From Halomonas sp. 'Soap Lake #6' (lineage in GTDB: Bacteria > Pseudomonadota > Gammaproteobacteria > Pseudomonadales > Halomonadaceae): a stretch of 64,000 nucleotides of DNA. Positions 28,473 through 37,721 of this stretch are shown one piece after another. Every line of letters begins with the position of its first letter. The first letter of the stretch is position 1. The DNA lies in assembly GCF_003031405.1 (NCBI RefSeq), contig NZ_CP020469.1, positions 1,736,001-1,800,000 on the forward strand. Reading direction: 5' to 3'. Both the position numbers and the translations under genes were made by a program. Below the pieces are notes generated by a model that saw only the letters and a program-made list of their open reading frames with translations, was not told the DNA's origin and did not search any database.

Positions 28473-29666
28473 CTATCCTCCGGGGCGCAGCGCTTTGGCC
28501 AACGCGCCCAACCCGGCATCCACAATCAGCGCCAGTAATAAAATAGGCAACGCGCCTAGAAGCACCATATCCATTGCCGCCTGGCCTAGCCCCTGAAAAA
28601 TAAAGGTACCAAGCCCACCTGCGCCAATTAATGCCGCCACGGCAGTCAAGCCTACTGCTTGTACAGCGGTAATACGTACTCCCTCTAGTACTACTGGCAG
28701 CGCTAACGGAAAGCGGACATGCCAAAAACGCTGACTGCCGCGCATCCCCATCGCCTTGGCTGCTTCTAAGGTATCGGCACTGACTTCCTCCAATGCAATA
28801 TAAGTATTGCGGACCATAGGCAGTAAACTGTAGGCAATAAGCGCAATTAGCGCGGGCGTTGTCCCAATGCCACTAACACCCAGCTTTGCTAGAAGCGGCA
28901 CATTTGCGGCTAGCCATGCTAACGGGGCCAGTAACAGCCCAAATAATGCAAGGCTTGGAATGGTTTGCAGAAAATTGAGCAGGGCAAATGACACGCGTTG
29001 TAGTTTGGCATAGCGACGCATCATTATCGCTAGTAACAGCCCCACTACAACACTCACGCCTACGGCAGTGCTTACTAAACGAAGGTGCTGTAAGGTAGCG
29101 CGCCAAAACTGCTGCTCACGCACTTGAAACTCCTGCACTAACGCCAGACTCTGCAACCAAAAAGTGGCACATAGTCCCCACACCACGCCAACGCAGCTCA
29201 ATAGCAGTGTGGTGGAAAGACGAGTTAAGCCCAGCCGAATGCGTAGTTCTACCAAACAGAGCAGCAGGAGAAACAGCAGTGACCAGGTAGCAGCACCAAT
29301 GCTTAAACGTGATTGGGGAAGCCCTGGGTCCACCAACCACTGGCTAGCGACCATCAAGCCGAATGGCATAAGCAATAACACAATCATTACTAGCGTCAGC
29401 ATTGCTCGATAGTTAGTTCGGCTGGGGAGTAACGCTAGTCCACTCATCGCACTTATTAGCAGCGATATGAGCAATGCCCCGGGCAACCCTATAGCATCCA
29501 ACATACCGTAAGAGATACCTGACACAATCCGATTAGGGGCAACGCTGACCGGGCTTAACAACCATATTACGGCTAACATCACTAAGCCTAAACTCAGCAG
29601 CACTACATTGGGATGCCATGCACGCTGGTTCAGCTTAACGGAGGGCAACGCATCAGTAAGCGGCAT
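28473..29666 (-). CDS. yehY: YehY-like osmolyte ABC transporter permease
   Basis: A 397-residue permease, larger than YehW because of several extra N-terminal helices (residues 20-200) before the transport domain. The domain carries FLQTIPSLALFGLL and TLEAAKAMGMRGSQRFWHVRFPLALPVVLEG. The N-terminal membrane extension is characteristic of YehY. It starts three bases after the binding-protein gene and ends two bases before yehX, so co-translation is likely. Confidence 0.88.
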   Translation of the reverse strand: MPLTDALPSVKLNQRAWHPNVVLLSLGLVMLAVIWLLSPVSVAPNRIVSGISYGMLDAIGLPGALLISLLISAMSGLALLPSRTNYRAMLTLVMIVLLLMPFGLMVASQWLVDPGLPQSRLSIGAATWSLLFLLLLCLVELRIRLGLTRLSTTLLLSCVGVVWGLCATFWLQSLALVQEFQVREQQFWRATLQHLRLVSTAVGVSVVVGLLLAIMMRRYAKLQRVSFALLNFLQTIPSLALFGLLLAPLAWLAANVPLLAKLGVSGIGTTPALIALIAYSLLPMVRNTYIALEEVSADTLEAAKAMGMRGSQRFWHVRFPLALPVVLEGVRITAVQAVGLTAVAALIGAGGLGTFIFQGLGQAAMDMVLLGALPILLLALIVDAGLGALAKALRPGG

Positions 29667-29669
29667 TCA

Positions 29670-30581
29670 TTAGTCATCCAAGCTATCAAGATAGTCACGT
29701 GCCACTTGGTCAGGCGATAAACCGTTAACGGCTACGTCTGCATTCAAAGCTTGCAGTGTGACTAAATCCAGTGTCGCAAACACTTCGTTAAGCAGAGGTT
29801 CGATACGTGGATGCGTTTCCAAAACACTGGCACGGACAACCGGGGCTGGCTGATAAATCGGTTGCACGCCTTTGGAGTCTTCTAACACCACTAGGCCAAG
29901 CGCCCTTAACCCGCCATCAGTGCCATAAGTCATTGCTGCATTGACGCCGCTTGTTTGCTGAGCAGCAGCGCGCATAGTAGCTGCCGTATTGCCACCAGAT
30001 AACACTAGTAACTGATCGTTGCTTAGCTCGAACCCATAGGCTTTCTGAAAGGCGGGAAGCGCTTGGGCAGACTCAACAAATTCTGCGCTGGCGGCGAATT
30101 TAAACGTTCCTCCCTGGGCCAAATATTCGGCGAGGTCGTCAAGGGTAATCAAATCATGGGCTACCGCGACATCCTCACGGATACTCATCGCCCACGTATT
30201 ATTGGCACTGGCGGGTTGCAACCACACAAGCCCCTGCTCAGCATCACGCTCTTTCACCGTTTTGTAAGCATCATCAGCATCATTCCAAACAAGGCTGTCG
30301 GTCATATCAAAAAAAAACGCGCCGTTACCGGTATATTCTGGATAAAGGTCTATCTCACCAGCTTTAAGGGCACTACGTACAACGCTAGTCCCCCCTAACT
30401 GCAAACGATCTTCAGTGGCAATACCATTGCGCTCAAGAGTCTGAATAATCAGCTCACCAAGCACTGAGCCTTCTGTGTCAATTTTAGATGACACGACAAC
30501 AGGGGCATCAGCATTTGCCGCCGAGCAAACAGCGGCCGATAGAGCAAAAGCAACGATCACAGGACGAGTAGCAAAGCGCAT
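29670..30581 (-). CDS. osmF: OsmF/YehZ-like glycine betaine-family substrate-binding protein
   Basis: A 303-residue periplasmic protein with a signal peptide (MRFATRPVIVAFALSAAVCS, cleavage near ANA-DAP). It has the OpuAC-family motifs VVVSSKIDTEGSVLGELIIQTLE, GEIDLYPEYTGNG and the late GLSPDQVARDYL. It leads the yehZYXW-like operon. OsmF systems bind glycine betaine weakly in enterobacteria, so other compatible solutes are possible. ATCC-like sequence precedes the ATG; the Shine-Dalgarno is AAGGAT. Confidence 0.88.
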   Translation of the reverse strand: MRFATRPVIVAFALSAAVCSAANADAPVVVSSKIDTEGSVLGELIIQTLERNGIATEDRLQLGGTSVVRSALKAGEIDLYPEYTGNGAFFFDMTDSLVWNDADDAYKTVKERDAEQGLVWLQPASANNTWAMSIREDVAVAHDLITLDDLAEYLAQGGTFKFAASAEFVESAQALPAFQKAYGFELSNDQLLVLSGGNTAATMRAAAQQTSGVNAAMTYGTDGGLRALGLVVLEDSKGVQPIYQPAPVVRASVLETHPRIEPLLNEVFATLDLVTLQALNADVAVNGLSPDQVARDYLDSLDD

Positions 30582-30644
30582 TGTCGTTATCCTTTTTAAT
30601 AGCGTGTTTCGGTCACTTAAGTATAAAAGCCATCTGCATTAAAC

Positions 30645-30670
30645 TCAGACGCCGCGTTTGCGGCGTCTGA
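30645..30670 (-). terminator. Terminator of cysS
   Basis: An 11-bp perfect stem (30645-30655 with 30660-30670) and a 4-nt loop lie 12 bases downstream of the cysS stop. On the minus strand it is followed only by GTTTAATG, so the T tract is short. Confidence 0.6.
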
Positions 30671-30681
30671 AGATTACTGTT

Positions 30682-32073
30682 TTACTGAGGCGCCTCAATG
30701 ACCCACGTGGTTCCTTCCCGGGAATCCTTCAAAATAATACCCACACTGGCCAACTGGTCTCGAATGGCATCCGCTTGGGCAAAATCTTTGTTTACCTTCG
30801 CTTCATGGCGCTGAGCTATTTTGGCTTCTATCTCTGCGTCGCTTAGCGCTATCTGCTGCTGGGTACCCTTTAGAAAAGTCTGAGGTACTTGCTGCAGCAA
30901 CCCCAACACACCTGCCAAACGTTTTAACTCACCGGCCAAAAGAGGCGCCTTTTCCGGCGTTTCGCTCTTCGCACGGTTAAGGTCACGGGCTAAATCAAAC
31001 AGCACCGCTAATCCTTCAGGTGTATTAAAGTCGTCATCCATAGCCGCCGTGAAGCGCGCAGTATAGCTCTCTAATCCGCTACCCTGATCATTGCTCGCTA
31101 CACCATCCAGCGCTGTATAGAAGCGTGTTAGCGACTTACGTGCTTCGTGCAGCGAATCTACCGAATAATTAATCGCACTACGGTAGTGGCTGGCAACTAA
31201 CAGATATCGCACGACCTCAGGATCATGCTCGGCCAACACATCGCGAATCGTGAAAAAGTTGCCCAAAGATTTCGACATCTTCTCCTGATTAACCCGCACA
31301 GCACCAGCATGCATCCAGGTATTAACGTAGGTTTTTCCGGTAGCAGCTTCAGACTGGGCAATTTCATTTTCATGGTGAGGAAAGGTCAAATCCGGCCCAC
31401 CACCATGAATATCGAAGGTATCACCCAAGCAGCAGGTCGACATCGCTGAACACTCAATGTGCCAGCCTGGGCGCCCTTCTCCCCACGGCGAAGGCCAGTG
31501 CGCCTCCGTGGGCTTAGCTGCTTTCCATAGCACAAAGTCCAGCGGGTCCTCTTTATGGACATCAATTTCTACCCGTGCACCAGAGCGCATATCATCTAAT
31601 TGGCGATTATTCAGTTTTCCGTAATCAGTGAATTTACGCACCCGATAATAAACATCACCATTGGCTGCTGGATAAGCAAAACCTTTTTCAATCAGCGTTT
31701 CGATCATAGCGATGATATCGCCAATATGCCCCGTTGCACGGGGCTCATGGCTCGGCGGTAATACATTGAGTCGCGCTTCATCCTCGTGCATTGCATCGAT
31801 CATGCGCTTGGTCAATGCGTCAATCGTTTCACCATTTTCTTCGGCACGCTTTAAAATCTTATCGTCAATATCGGTAATATTGCGCACATAGGTGACGTCA
31901 TAACCACGATGCCGTAGGTAACGGGTAATCACATCAAAGGCCACCATGACCCGCGCGTGGCCAAGGTGGCAGTAGTCATACACCGTCATACCACAGACAT
32001 ACATGCTTACTTTACCCGTGACGATTGGGGTAAACGGTTCTTTGCGGCGTGTCAGCGTATTGTAAATCTGCAT
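30682..32073 (-). CDS. cysS: Cysteinyl-tRNA synthetase
   Basis: A 463-residue class I synthetase with the HIGH-type signature CHLGHARV (after [11 protein letters not shown], with a zinc Cys), the zinc-ligand region [14 protein letters not shown] and the KMSKS loop [10 protein letters not shown]. Length matches the family. It charges tRNA-Cys. The start has AAGGAAT about 6 bases upstream, and the gene lies 11 bases downstream of glnS on the same strand. It ends at a hairpin (30645-30670). Confidence 0.96.
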   Translation of the reverse strand: MQIYNTLTRRKEPFTPIVTGKVSMYVCGMTVYDYCHLGHARVMVAFDVITRYLRHRGYDVTYVRNITDIDDKILKRAEENGETIDALTKRMIDAMHEDEARLNVLPPSHEPRATGHIGDIIAMIETLIEKGFAYPAANGDVYYRVRKFTDYGKLNNRQLDDMRSGARVEIDVHKEDPLDFVLWKAAKPTEAHWPSPWGEGRPGWHIECSAMSTCCLGDTFDIHGGGPDLTFPHHENEIAQSEAATGKTYVNTWMHAGAVRVNQEKMSKSLGNFFTIRDVLAEHDPEVVRYLLVASHYRSAINYSVDSLHEARKSLTRFYTALDGVASNDQGSGLESYTARFTAAMDDDFNTPEGLAVLFDLARDLNRAKSETPEKAPLLAGELKRLAGVLGLLQQVPQTFLKGTQQQIALSDAEIEAKIAQRHEAKVNKDFAQADAIRDQLASVGIILKDSREGTTWVIEAPQ

Positions 32074-32084
32074 ATGACTATTCC

Positions 32085-33764
32085 TTAACCCTTCTGTTTG
32101 ATTTTCGCCCAGCTATCTTTCAACCCTACTGTTCGGTTAAACACCGGCTGCCCTGGTTTTGAGGCGTGACGGTCAGCACAGAAATAGCCCATACGCTCGA
32201 ACTGAAAGCGATCTTCCGGTGCTGCATTGGCCAAGCTTGGCTCGCCAATAGCTTGACACACCACCAGGGAGTCGGGGTTAAGGTGTTCTAAGAAGTCGAC
32301 GTCTTTATCGCGGTCGGGCTGCTCAACCATGAATAAATTGTCATACAGGCGCACTTCCATGGGCACACCATGGGCAGCGCTAACCCAGTGAATCACCCCT
32401 TTCACTTTGCGACCCTCTGGGTTTTTCCCCAAAGTCTCGAAGTCTACCGAGCAGTGTAGTTCGGTCACCTCTCCGGCTGCGTTTTTTACCACGTCATCGC
32501 AACGAATAACGTAGCTGTTGCGCAAACGCACTTCCTTCCCAGGCGCCAGGCGGAAGAATTTTTTGGGTGCATCCTCCATAAAATCATCTTGGTCGATATA
32601 GAGTTCACGGCTAAACGGGACCTTCCGCATAGGCATATCGTCACGCGCAGGGTGGCCGGGCACGTCATATACTTCCTGATGCTCTTCAGGCACGTTGGTC
32701 AGCACCACTTTTAGCGGCTTTAACACGCACATTGCTCGGGGCGCGCTATCTTCAAGATCCGAGCGAATCGCATGGGTCAACATAGCTATATCGACCAAGC
32801 CACCATCAGCACGGGTCACGCCAATCATTTCGCAGAATTTACGAATAGAGGCCGGTGTGTAACCACGACGACGCATACCCGAAATAGTCGGCATACGCGG
32901 ATCATCCCAACCATCGACAATCTGCTCGTCAACCAACAGCTTTAGTTTGCGCTTGGAAGTCAGCGTGTAGTCGAGGTTAAGACGTGCAAATTCAATTTGG
33001 CGCGGCTTTGCCGGCACCGGAAGATTATTTAAGAACCATTCATAAAGCGGACGGTGATCTTCAAATTCCAATGTACAGATCGAATGGGTAATGCCTTCAA
33101 TGGCATCCGACTGACCATGGGTAAAATCATAAGAGGGGTAGATTTTCCACTTATCGCCAGTTTGATGGTGGTGCGCGTGACGGACACGGTAAAGAATCGG
33201 GTCGCGAAGATTGATATTAGGCGATGCCATATCAATTTTAGCGCGCAACACTTTCCCACCCTCAGCAAACTCTCCAGTACGCATGCGCTCAAATAGATCG
33301 AGGTTCTCTTCCACGCTGCGTTCACGGTAGGGGCTGGGCTTGCCAGGCTTGGTTAGGGTGCCGCGATATTCACGGATTTCATCTGGCGATAAGTCATCAA
33401 CATACGCCTTGCCCTCCCGGATTAAATGCTGTGCCCAGGCGTATAGCTGGTCGAAGTAATCAGATGCAAAGCGCACCGGGCCGGCCCACTGGAAACCCAA
33501 CCAGCTAACGTCTTCTTTGATCGCATCAATATACGCCTGCTCTTCTTTCGCCGGGTTGGTGTCGTCAAAACGCAAATGACATTCACCACCCAACTGTTCC
33601 GCTAATCCGAAGTTAAGGCAAATCGACTTAGCATGGCCGATATGCAGAAAGCCATTGGGCTCAGGAGGAAAGCGCGTGACAATTTTGCTGACCTGGCCGC
33701 CCTCAATTTCGTCGCGTACTTGGTTGCGAATGAAGTTCGGCGCTGGGGTGGTCTCGTTGGTCAT
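32085..33764 (-). CDS. glnS: Glutaminyl-tRNA synthetase
   Basis: A 559-residue class I synthetase with [21 protein letters not shown] and the KMSKS-equivalent [13 protein letters not shown]. The C-terminal beta-barrel anticodon-binding domains run from about residue 340. A separate GlnRS implies the direct glutaminylation route typical of Gammaproteobacteria. It is the first gene of a two-gene unit with cysS and is divergent from ppiB. Confidence 0.96.
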   Translation of the reverse strand: MTNETTPAPNFIRNQVRDEIEGGQVSKIVTRFPPEPNGFLHIGHAKSICLNFGLAEQLGGECHLRFDDTNPAKEEQAYIDAIKEDVSWLGFQWAGPVRFASDYFDQLYAWAQHLIREGKAYVDDLSPDEIREYRGTLTKPGKPSPYRERSVEENLDLFERMRTGEFAEGGKVLRAKIDMASPNINLRDPILYRVRHAHHHQTGDKWKIYPSYDFTHGQSDAIEGITHSICTLEFEDHRPLYEWFLNNLPVPAKPRQIEFARLNLDYTLTSKRKLKLLVDEQIVDGWDDPRMPTISGMRRRGYTPASIRKFCEMIGVTRADGGLVDIAMLTHAIRSDLEDSAPRAMCVLKPLKVVLTNVPEEHQEVYDVPGHPARDDMPMRKVPFSRELYIDQDDFMEDAPKKFFRLAPGKEVRLRNSYVIRCDDVVKNAAGEVTELHCSVDFETLGKNPEGRKVKGVIHWVSAAHGVPMEVRLYDNLFMVEQPDRDKDVDFLEHLNPDSLVVCQAIGEPSLANAAPEDRFQFERMGYFCADRHASKPGQPVFNRTVGLKDSWAKIKQKG

Positions 33765-33920
33765 GGTGGTGTTGATAACCTCATAGTGGATGGCATGCCA
33801 GACATTCGCTGCCTAAGCTGACAGGGTTAGCGCTTCGCGGCGCCGAGCAAAACCGCTATTATAACGTGACGCCGATGCACAGCGCCAAGGCGAACGCCTT
33901 TATTGAACAGGAATTTATCT

Positions 33921-34421
33921 ATGATCGTATTACAGACCAACCACGGTGACATCACTATCGCGCTAAATTATGATAAAGCGCCGCTTAGCGCTGCCAACTT
34001 TGAGCAGTATGTGCGCGAAGGATTTTACGACGGCACGCTATTTCACCGTGTGATTGATGGCTTCATGGTTCAGGGCGGCGGTTTTGATCAAGAATTTAAC
34101 CAAAAGCCAACCCGTGATCCAATCGAAAATGAGGCCGACAACGGCCTGGAAAACACAGTGGGTACACTCGCCATGGCCCGCACCCAAGACCCGCACTCAG
34201 CTACCGCACAATTTTTTATCAATGTAGGCAACAATAGCTTTCTTAACCATAGTGGCAAAAGCCTGCAAGGGTGGGGCTATGCGGTGTTTGGCGAAGTTGT
34301 AGATGGCATGGACGTAGTTAATACCATTAAGGGTGTCAACACCACTCGCCGCGGCATGCACGCTGATGTCCCCGCAGAAGATATCATTATTGAGCGTGCA
34401 TACGTTAAAGAAGCGGAATAA
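33921..34421 (+). CDS. ppiB: Cyclophilin-type peptidyl-prolyl isomerase
   Basis: A 166-residue cytoplasmic cyclophilin (LFHRVIDGFMVQGGGF, TAQFFINVGNNSFLN, WGYAVFGEVVDGMDVV). The catalytic Arg of FHR and the QFFIN motif are present. I use the ATG at 33921 (MIVLQTNHGD) with AGGAA 7-8 bases upstream. A longer frame would need a TTG at 33903. There is no signal peptide, which fits PpiB rather than PpiA. lpxH follows after 15 bases. Confidence 0.93.
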   Translation: MIVLQTNHGDITIALNYDKAPLSAANFEQYVREGFYDGTLFHRVIDGFMVQGGGFDQEFNQKPTRDPIENEADNGLENTVGTLAMARTQDPHSATAQFFINVGNNSFLNHSGKSLQGWGYAVFGEVVDGMDVVNTIKGVNTTRRGMHADVPAEDIIIERAYVKEAE

Positions 34422-34436
34422 CCGTTTAGGAGCTTT

Positions 34437-35207
34437 ATGCGCACTCTTTTAGTTGCTGACCTGCATCTGAGTAGCGAGACCCCTGAGATTAATCAGGGGT
34501 TCTACCGCTATTTAGAGCAAACCGCTAAGGGGGCGGACTCCCTATACATTTTGGGCGATCTTTTTGACGCCTGGATAGGCGATGATCTTCTCGATACCCC
34601 CCACCCGCTTAGTGTTATCGCTCAAGAGGTTATTAAGCGATTACGTCGGCTAAGCAGCAACGGAACGGCTATCCATTTCCTGCATGGTAATCGTGACTTT
34701 TTGATTGGTGAGCGTTTCATTACCGCCTGCCAGGGAAATCTGCTACCAGAGGCTCAAGCAGTTGAGCTTCAAGGCGTCCCCGTATTGATCCTTCATGGTG
34801 ATAGCTTGTGTACTAAAGATGAAGCTTACATAACATTTCGCCAGCAGTCTCGGGACCCTCAGTGGCAAGCGCAAATCCTGGCACTCCCTCTAGAGCAGCG
34901 CCTGGAGTTAGCTAAGAGCCTCCGCATGCAATCAGGGAGCGCCAATGCTAACAAAGCCGAAGAGATCATGGATGTAACGCATGATGAGGTGGTAGCGCTC
35001 ATGGAACGCTTTGGTGTGACAACCATGATTCATGGCCATACGCATCGTCCAAAAGTTCATGATTTAACGGTAGAAGACGTTCCAGCCAAGCGGTTTGTTC
35101 TAGGTGACTGGGACGCGCAGCATGGCTGGGACGTAGTGATTGAGCAAACAGCTGAACACTCTGCAATGCCAATTCTACGCCAGTTCTCCCTCAACTCTCC
35201 GCCATAG
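34437..35207 (+). CDS. lpxH: UDP-2,3-diacylglucosamine diphosphatase
   Basis: A 256-residue calcineurin-like phosphoesterase that makes lipid X in lipid A synthesis at the inner membrane. The metal-ligand motifs are ADLHLSS, GDLFDAWIGDD, HGNRDFLIG, LHGDSLCT and IHGHTHRP. Length is typical. The gene is downstream of ppiB with TTTAGGAG before its ATG, as in several gammaproteobacteria. It ends at a strong terminator. Confidence 0.94.
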   Translation: MRTLLVADLHLSSETPEINQGFYRYLEQTAKGADSLYILGDLFDAWIGDDLLDTPHPLSVIAQEVIKRLRRLSSNGTAIHFLHGNRDFLIGERFITACQGNLLPEAQAVELQGVPVLILHGDSLCTKDEAYITFRQQSRDPQWQAQILALPLEQRLELAKSLRMQSGSANANKAEEIMDVTHDEVVALMERFGVTTMIHGHTHRPKVHDLTVEDVPAKRFVLGDWDAQHGWDVVIEQTAEHSAMPILRQFSLNSPP

Positions 35208-35237
35208 CCACCCACTATTGGCATAACTAGCATAATA

Positions 35238-35267
35238 GAAAAAGCCGATCTAATGATCGGCTTTTTC
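35238..35267 (+). terminator. Rho-independent terminator after lpxH
   Basis: A 13-bp perfect inverted repeat (35238-35250 with 35255-35267) around a TAAT loop, with a T5 run within the descending arm. It is A-rich on its left arm, so it could act in both directions, also for ppiD (minus) whose stop is at 35326. Confidence 0.9.
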
Positions 35268-35325
35268 GCAGCTTAGCGCCTCAGTTTTACTGCTGCAACG
35301 CTAAATTTATCGCTTCAGATGCATG

Positions 35326-37143
35326 CTACCGCTCAATATTGGCATTGCGGCGTAGATCATCAATCAGGCCTTGAATTACCGACTGAGCCCTAAGCTGTTC
35401 GGCCATTTGGGCTACGAAAGAGGTTACCTGCTCATCAACCTCTCCGGCTGTTACGCTATCCAATGCCACAACTGCCACGCTTTGCGGCAGCATCACAGAG
35501 CGATACACACTTTGCCCATCCTCAGGACGAGGCATACGGAACACTTCCTGAACCAGTGTTTGGGGCAACGTGCTGTCAGACTGCCGAGATACATTAGATG
35601 CCTCAAGCCATGTTACATCTACTGTTGCACCAGCCTCTAACGCTGTAATCAAGCGCGCGGCTTCATCTTCTAGCCCATCCAGACGCTGCTGTGCAGCAAC
35701 TGCGCTCTCGACTTCACCACGTACTTCATCCAGCGTTAACCGAGTAGGCTCTCGATGCTCTGCAACGCGTAAAACCAAACGGCGATCATCATCTAGCTCG
35801 ATAACTTCGCTGTTATATCCTTCCACGAGAACGTCAGCGCTGAATGCTTCATCAAGCACACCTGGTTCCGAAAGAGGACCAGCACCTTCGCCACGAGCCA
35901 GCCAATCTGTTTGATTGAGCGTCAAGCCAAGGTCATCCGCGACACTTTCCAGATCATCTGCAGCAAAGCTTTCATCGATTAGGCGCTGAACCTGCCGGTT
36001 AAAAGCATCGTTCACTTCACGCAGAGCCACTTCCCGCCGCAGTGCGTCGCGCTGCTCGTCGAACGTTGGCGCAGCAATACCGGTTACCTGCAAAATATGA
36101 AAGGCCCCGTCCATTTCTACAAGCTGCGATATTTCACCCTCACCAAGTGTAAACGCCGCTTCATCAAACGCATCACCGAAGAAACCAGGGCTAATCAAAC
36201 CTAAGTCACCGCCCTCTTCTGCACTAGCAGTATCATCAGAGTAGCGCAAAGCGGTATCTGCAAATGTTTCACCATCCTGTAGGGCCTGTAATGCAGTCTC
36301 AGCGCGCTCCTGGGCCTCTTCACGGCTACGATCACCACCAAATGCCACCATAATGTGGGACACCTGACGATCTGCATTTTGATTCTGCTCACGCCATGCC
36401 CGGCGCAGCTCACTTTCGTCAACCTCACGCCCAGCAGCCATTTCCTGACGGTCAATCATCACGTACTCAACACGCACTTGCTCAGGGCGCTCGAATCGAG
36501 ACTGATTGGCATCATAGTAAGCCTGCATTTGTTCTTCCGTTACCTCGATGTCCAGATCAACATCATCGGCACTTAACATCGCGTAACGAAAGCTACGCTG
36601 CTGACGCTGCAGCTCTGCCAGTTGCTCTTGCTCACTGGCTAAACTGAAATCGCTAAATGCAAGGCCTTGCTGGAGGTGCTGGCGCTTGATATCCACCCGT
36701 AGCTCTTCGCGAAACGAAAGCGGCGTATAGCCAGCGCCAGCTAAACGATTACGAAAAACCTCAGGTGAAAAACGGCCTTGCTGGTCATGAAACTCAGGCA
36801 AGCCAATAATCATTTGATCCAGCTGGGCATCTGAAACGTAAAACCCACCGTCTTCTGCATATTGGGTCAGCAACGTTTGAGTAATCAGCTGATCAAGCAT
36901 TTCGTTACGCAAAGCACGCTCTTGCTCTGGTGGCACTTGCCCAGAACGCAACGCGCGCTGCACCTCAAGCTCAACCTGCTGACGCACGATTGGCTCACCG
37001 TTAACGCTTGCTACTTTATTAGGGTCACTACCAAATACACTAAACAGCGACTCAATACCGAATAGCGCCATGGCGGCTACCATGACACCGATAATTATTT
37101 TGGCACCCCAGCTTCTGGAGCCATCTCGAATACTTTGCAGCAT
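35326..37143 (-). CDS. ppiD: Periplasmic folding chaperone PpiD (SurA/parvulin type)
   Basis: The 605-residue protein has one N-terminal membrane anchor (WGAKIIIGVMVAAMALFGIESLF) and a SurA-like N-terminal chaperone domain (residues 35-170). A parvulin domain lies at about 258-355 (VSHIMVAFGGDRSREEAQERAE, GGDLGLISPGFFGDAFDEAAF), followed by a long C-terminal domain. It helps fold outer-membrane and periplasmic proteins. It sits downstream of hupB, as in E. coli, behind a hairpin. Confidence 0.93.
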   Translation of the reverse strand: MLQSIRDGSRSWGAKIIIGVMVAAMALFGIESLFSVFGSDPNKVASVNGEPIVRQQVELEVQRALRSGQVPPEQERALRNEMLDQLITQTLLTQYAEDGGFYVSDAQLDQMIIGLPEFHDQQGRFSPEVFRNRLAGAGYTPLSFREELRVDIKRQHLQQGLAFSDFSLASEQEQLAELQRQQRSFRYAMLSADDVDLDIEVTEEQMQAYYDANQSRFERPEQVRVEYVMIDRQEMAAGREVDESELRRAWREQNQNADRQVSHIMVAFGGDRSREEAQERAETALQALQDGETFADTALRYSDDTASAEEGGDLGLISPGFFGDAFDEAAFTLGEGEISQLVEMDGAFHILQVTGIAAPTFDEQRDALRREVALREVNDAFNRQVQRLIDESFAADDLESVADDLGLTLNQTDWLARGEGAGPLSEPGVLDEAFSADVLVEGYNSEVIELDDDRRLVLRVAEHREPTRLTLDEVRGEVESAVAAQQRLDGLEDEAARLITALEAGATVDVTWLEASNVSRQSDSTLPQTLVQEVFRMPRPEDGQSVYRSVMLPQSVAVVALDSVTAGEVDEQVTSFVAQMAEQLRAQSVIQGLIDDLRRNANIER

Positions 37144-37202
37144 GCTAGCCTCAGATCGTTACAGCCAAATTCATCACCCTAAATATTGGGCTTGAAAATA
37201 AC

Positions 37203-37232
37203 ATGGGCGCATCGCGGATGCGATGCGCCCAT
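37203..37232 (-). terminator. Terminator after hupB
   Basis: A 13-bp perfect stem (37203-37215 with 37220-37232) and GGAT loop lie 24 bases downstream of the hupB stop. A T-rich stretch (GTTATTTT) follows on the minus strand. It probably separates hupB from ppiD transcription. Confidence 0.8.
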
Positions 37233-37256
37233 TAGATTACAGCAAACGTGGGTCAA

Positions 37257-37529
37257 TTAGTTGACGGCGTCTTTCAGCGCTTTTCCGGCTTTAAAGCTAG
37301 GAACTTTTGCAGCGCTGATTTGAATTGGCTGACCCGTTTGCGGGTTGCGCCCCGTACGAGCAGCACGCTCTTTAATCGCGAAAGTACCAAAGCCTACCAG
37401 TGAAACACTTTCGCCTTTCTTGAGGCTATCGGTGACAGACTCCACCATGGCATCCAATGCGCGGGTTGCCGCTGCTTTAGGAATATCTGCAGATGCGGCA
37501 ATAGCTTCAATCAGCTCGGACTTATTCAC
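37257..37529 (-). CDS. hupB: HU-type DNA-binding protein beta
   Basis: A 90-residue histone-like protein ([60 protein letters not shown]). The beta-arm motif GRNPQTG is intact. It lies downstream of lon with a 190-base gap that probably holds its own promoter. Confidence 0.95.
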   Translation of the reverse strand: MNKSELIEAIAASADIPKAAATRALDAMVESVTDSLKKGESVSLVGFGTFAIKERAARTGRNPQTGQPIQISAAKVPSFKAGKALKDAVN

Positions 37530-37721
37530 ACTTCACCCCTTAACTGTTTCAAAAAATGGCTCTGAACGGCGCGGTCACCGGGCGCTACAACCTCAAAGCA
37601 TAGCTGCGTTTTATAGCAATGCCTTGAAACACCTGTCAAGCGACCGAGCCGGGGAATGCCCGTTACACACGGTGCTGGACAAACTTATTAAGTACTATAA
37701 GGCTCTTGCGAGCCGTCATGC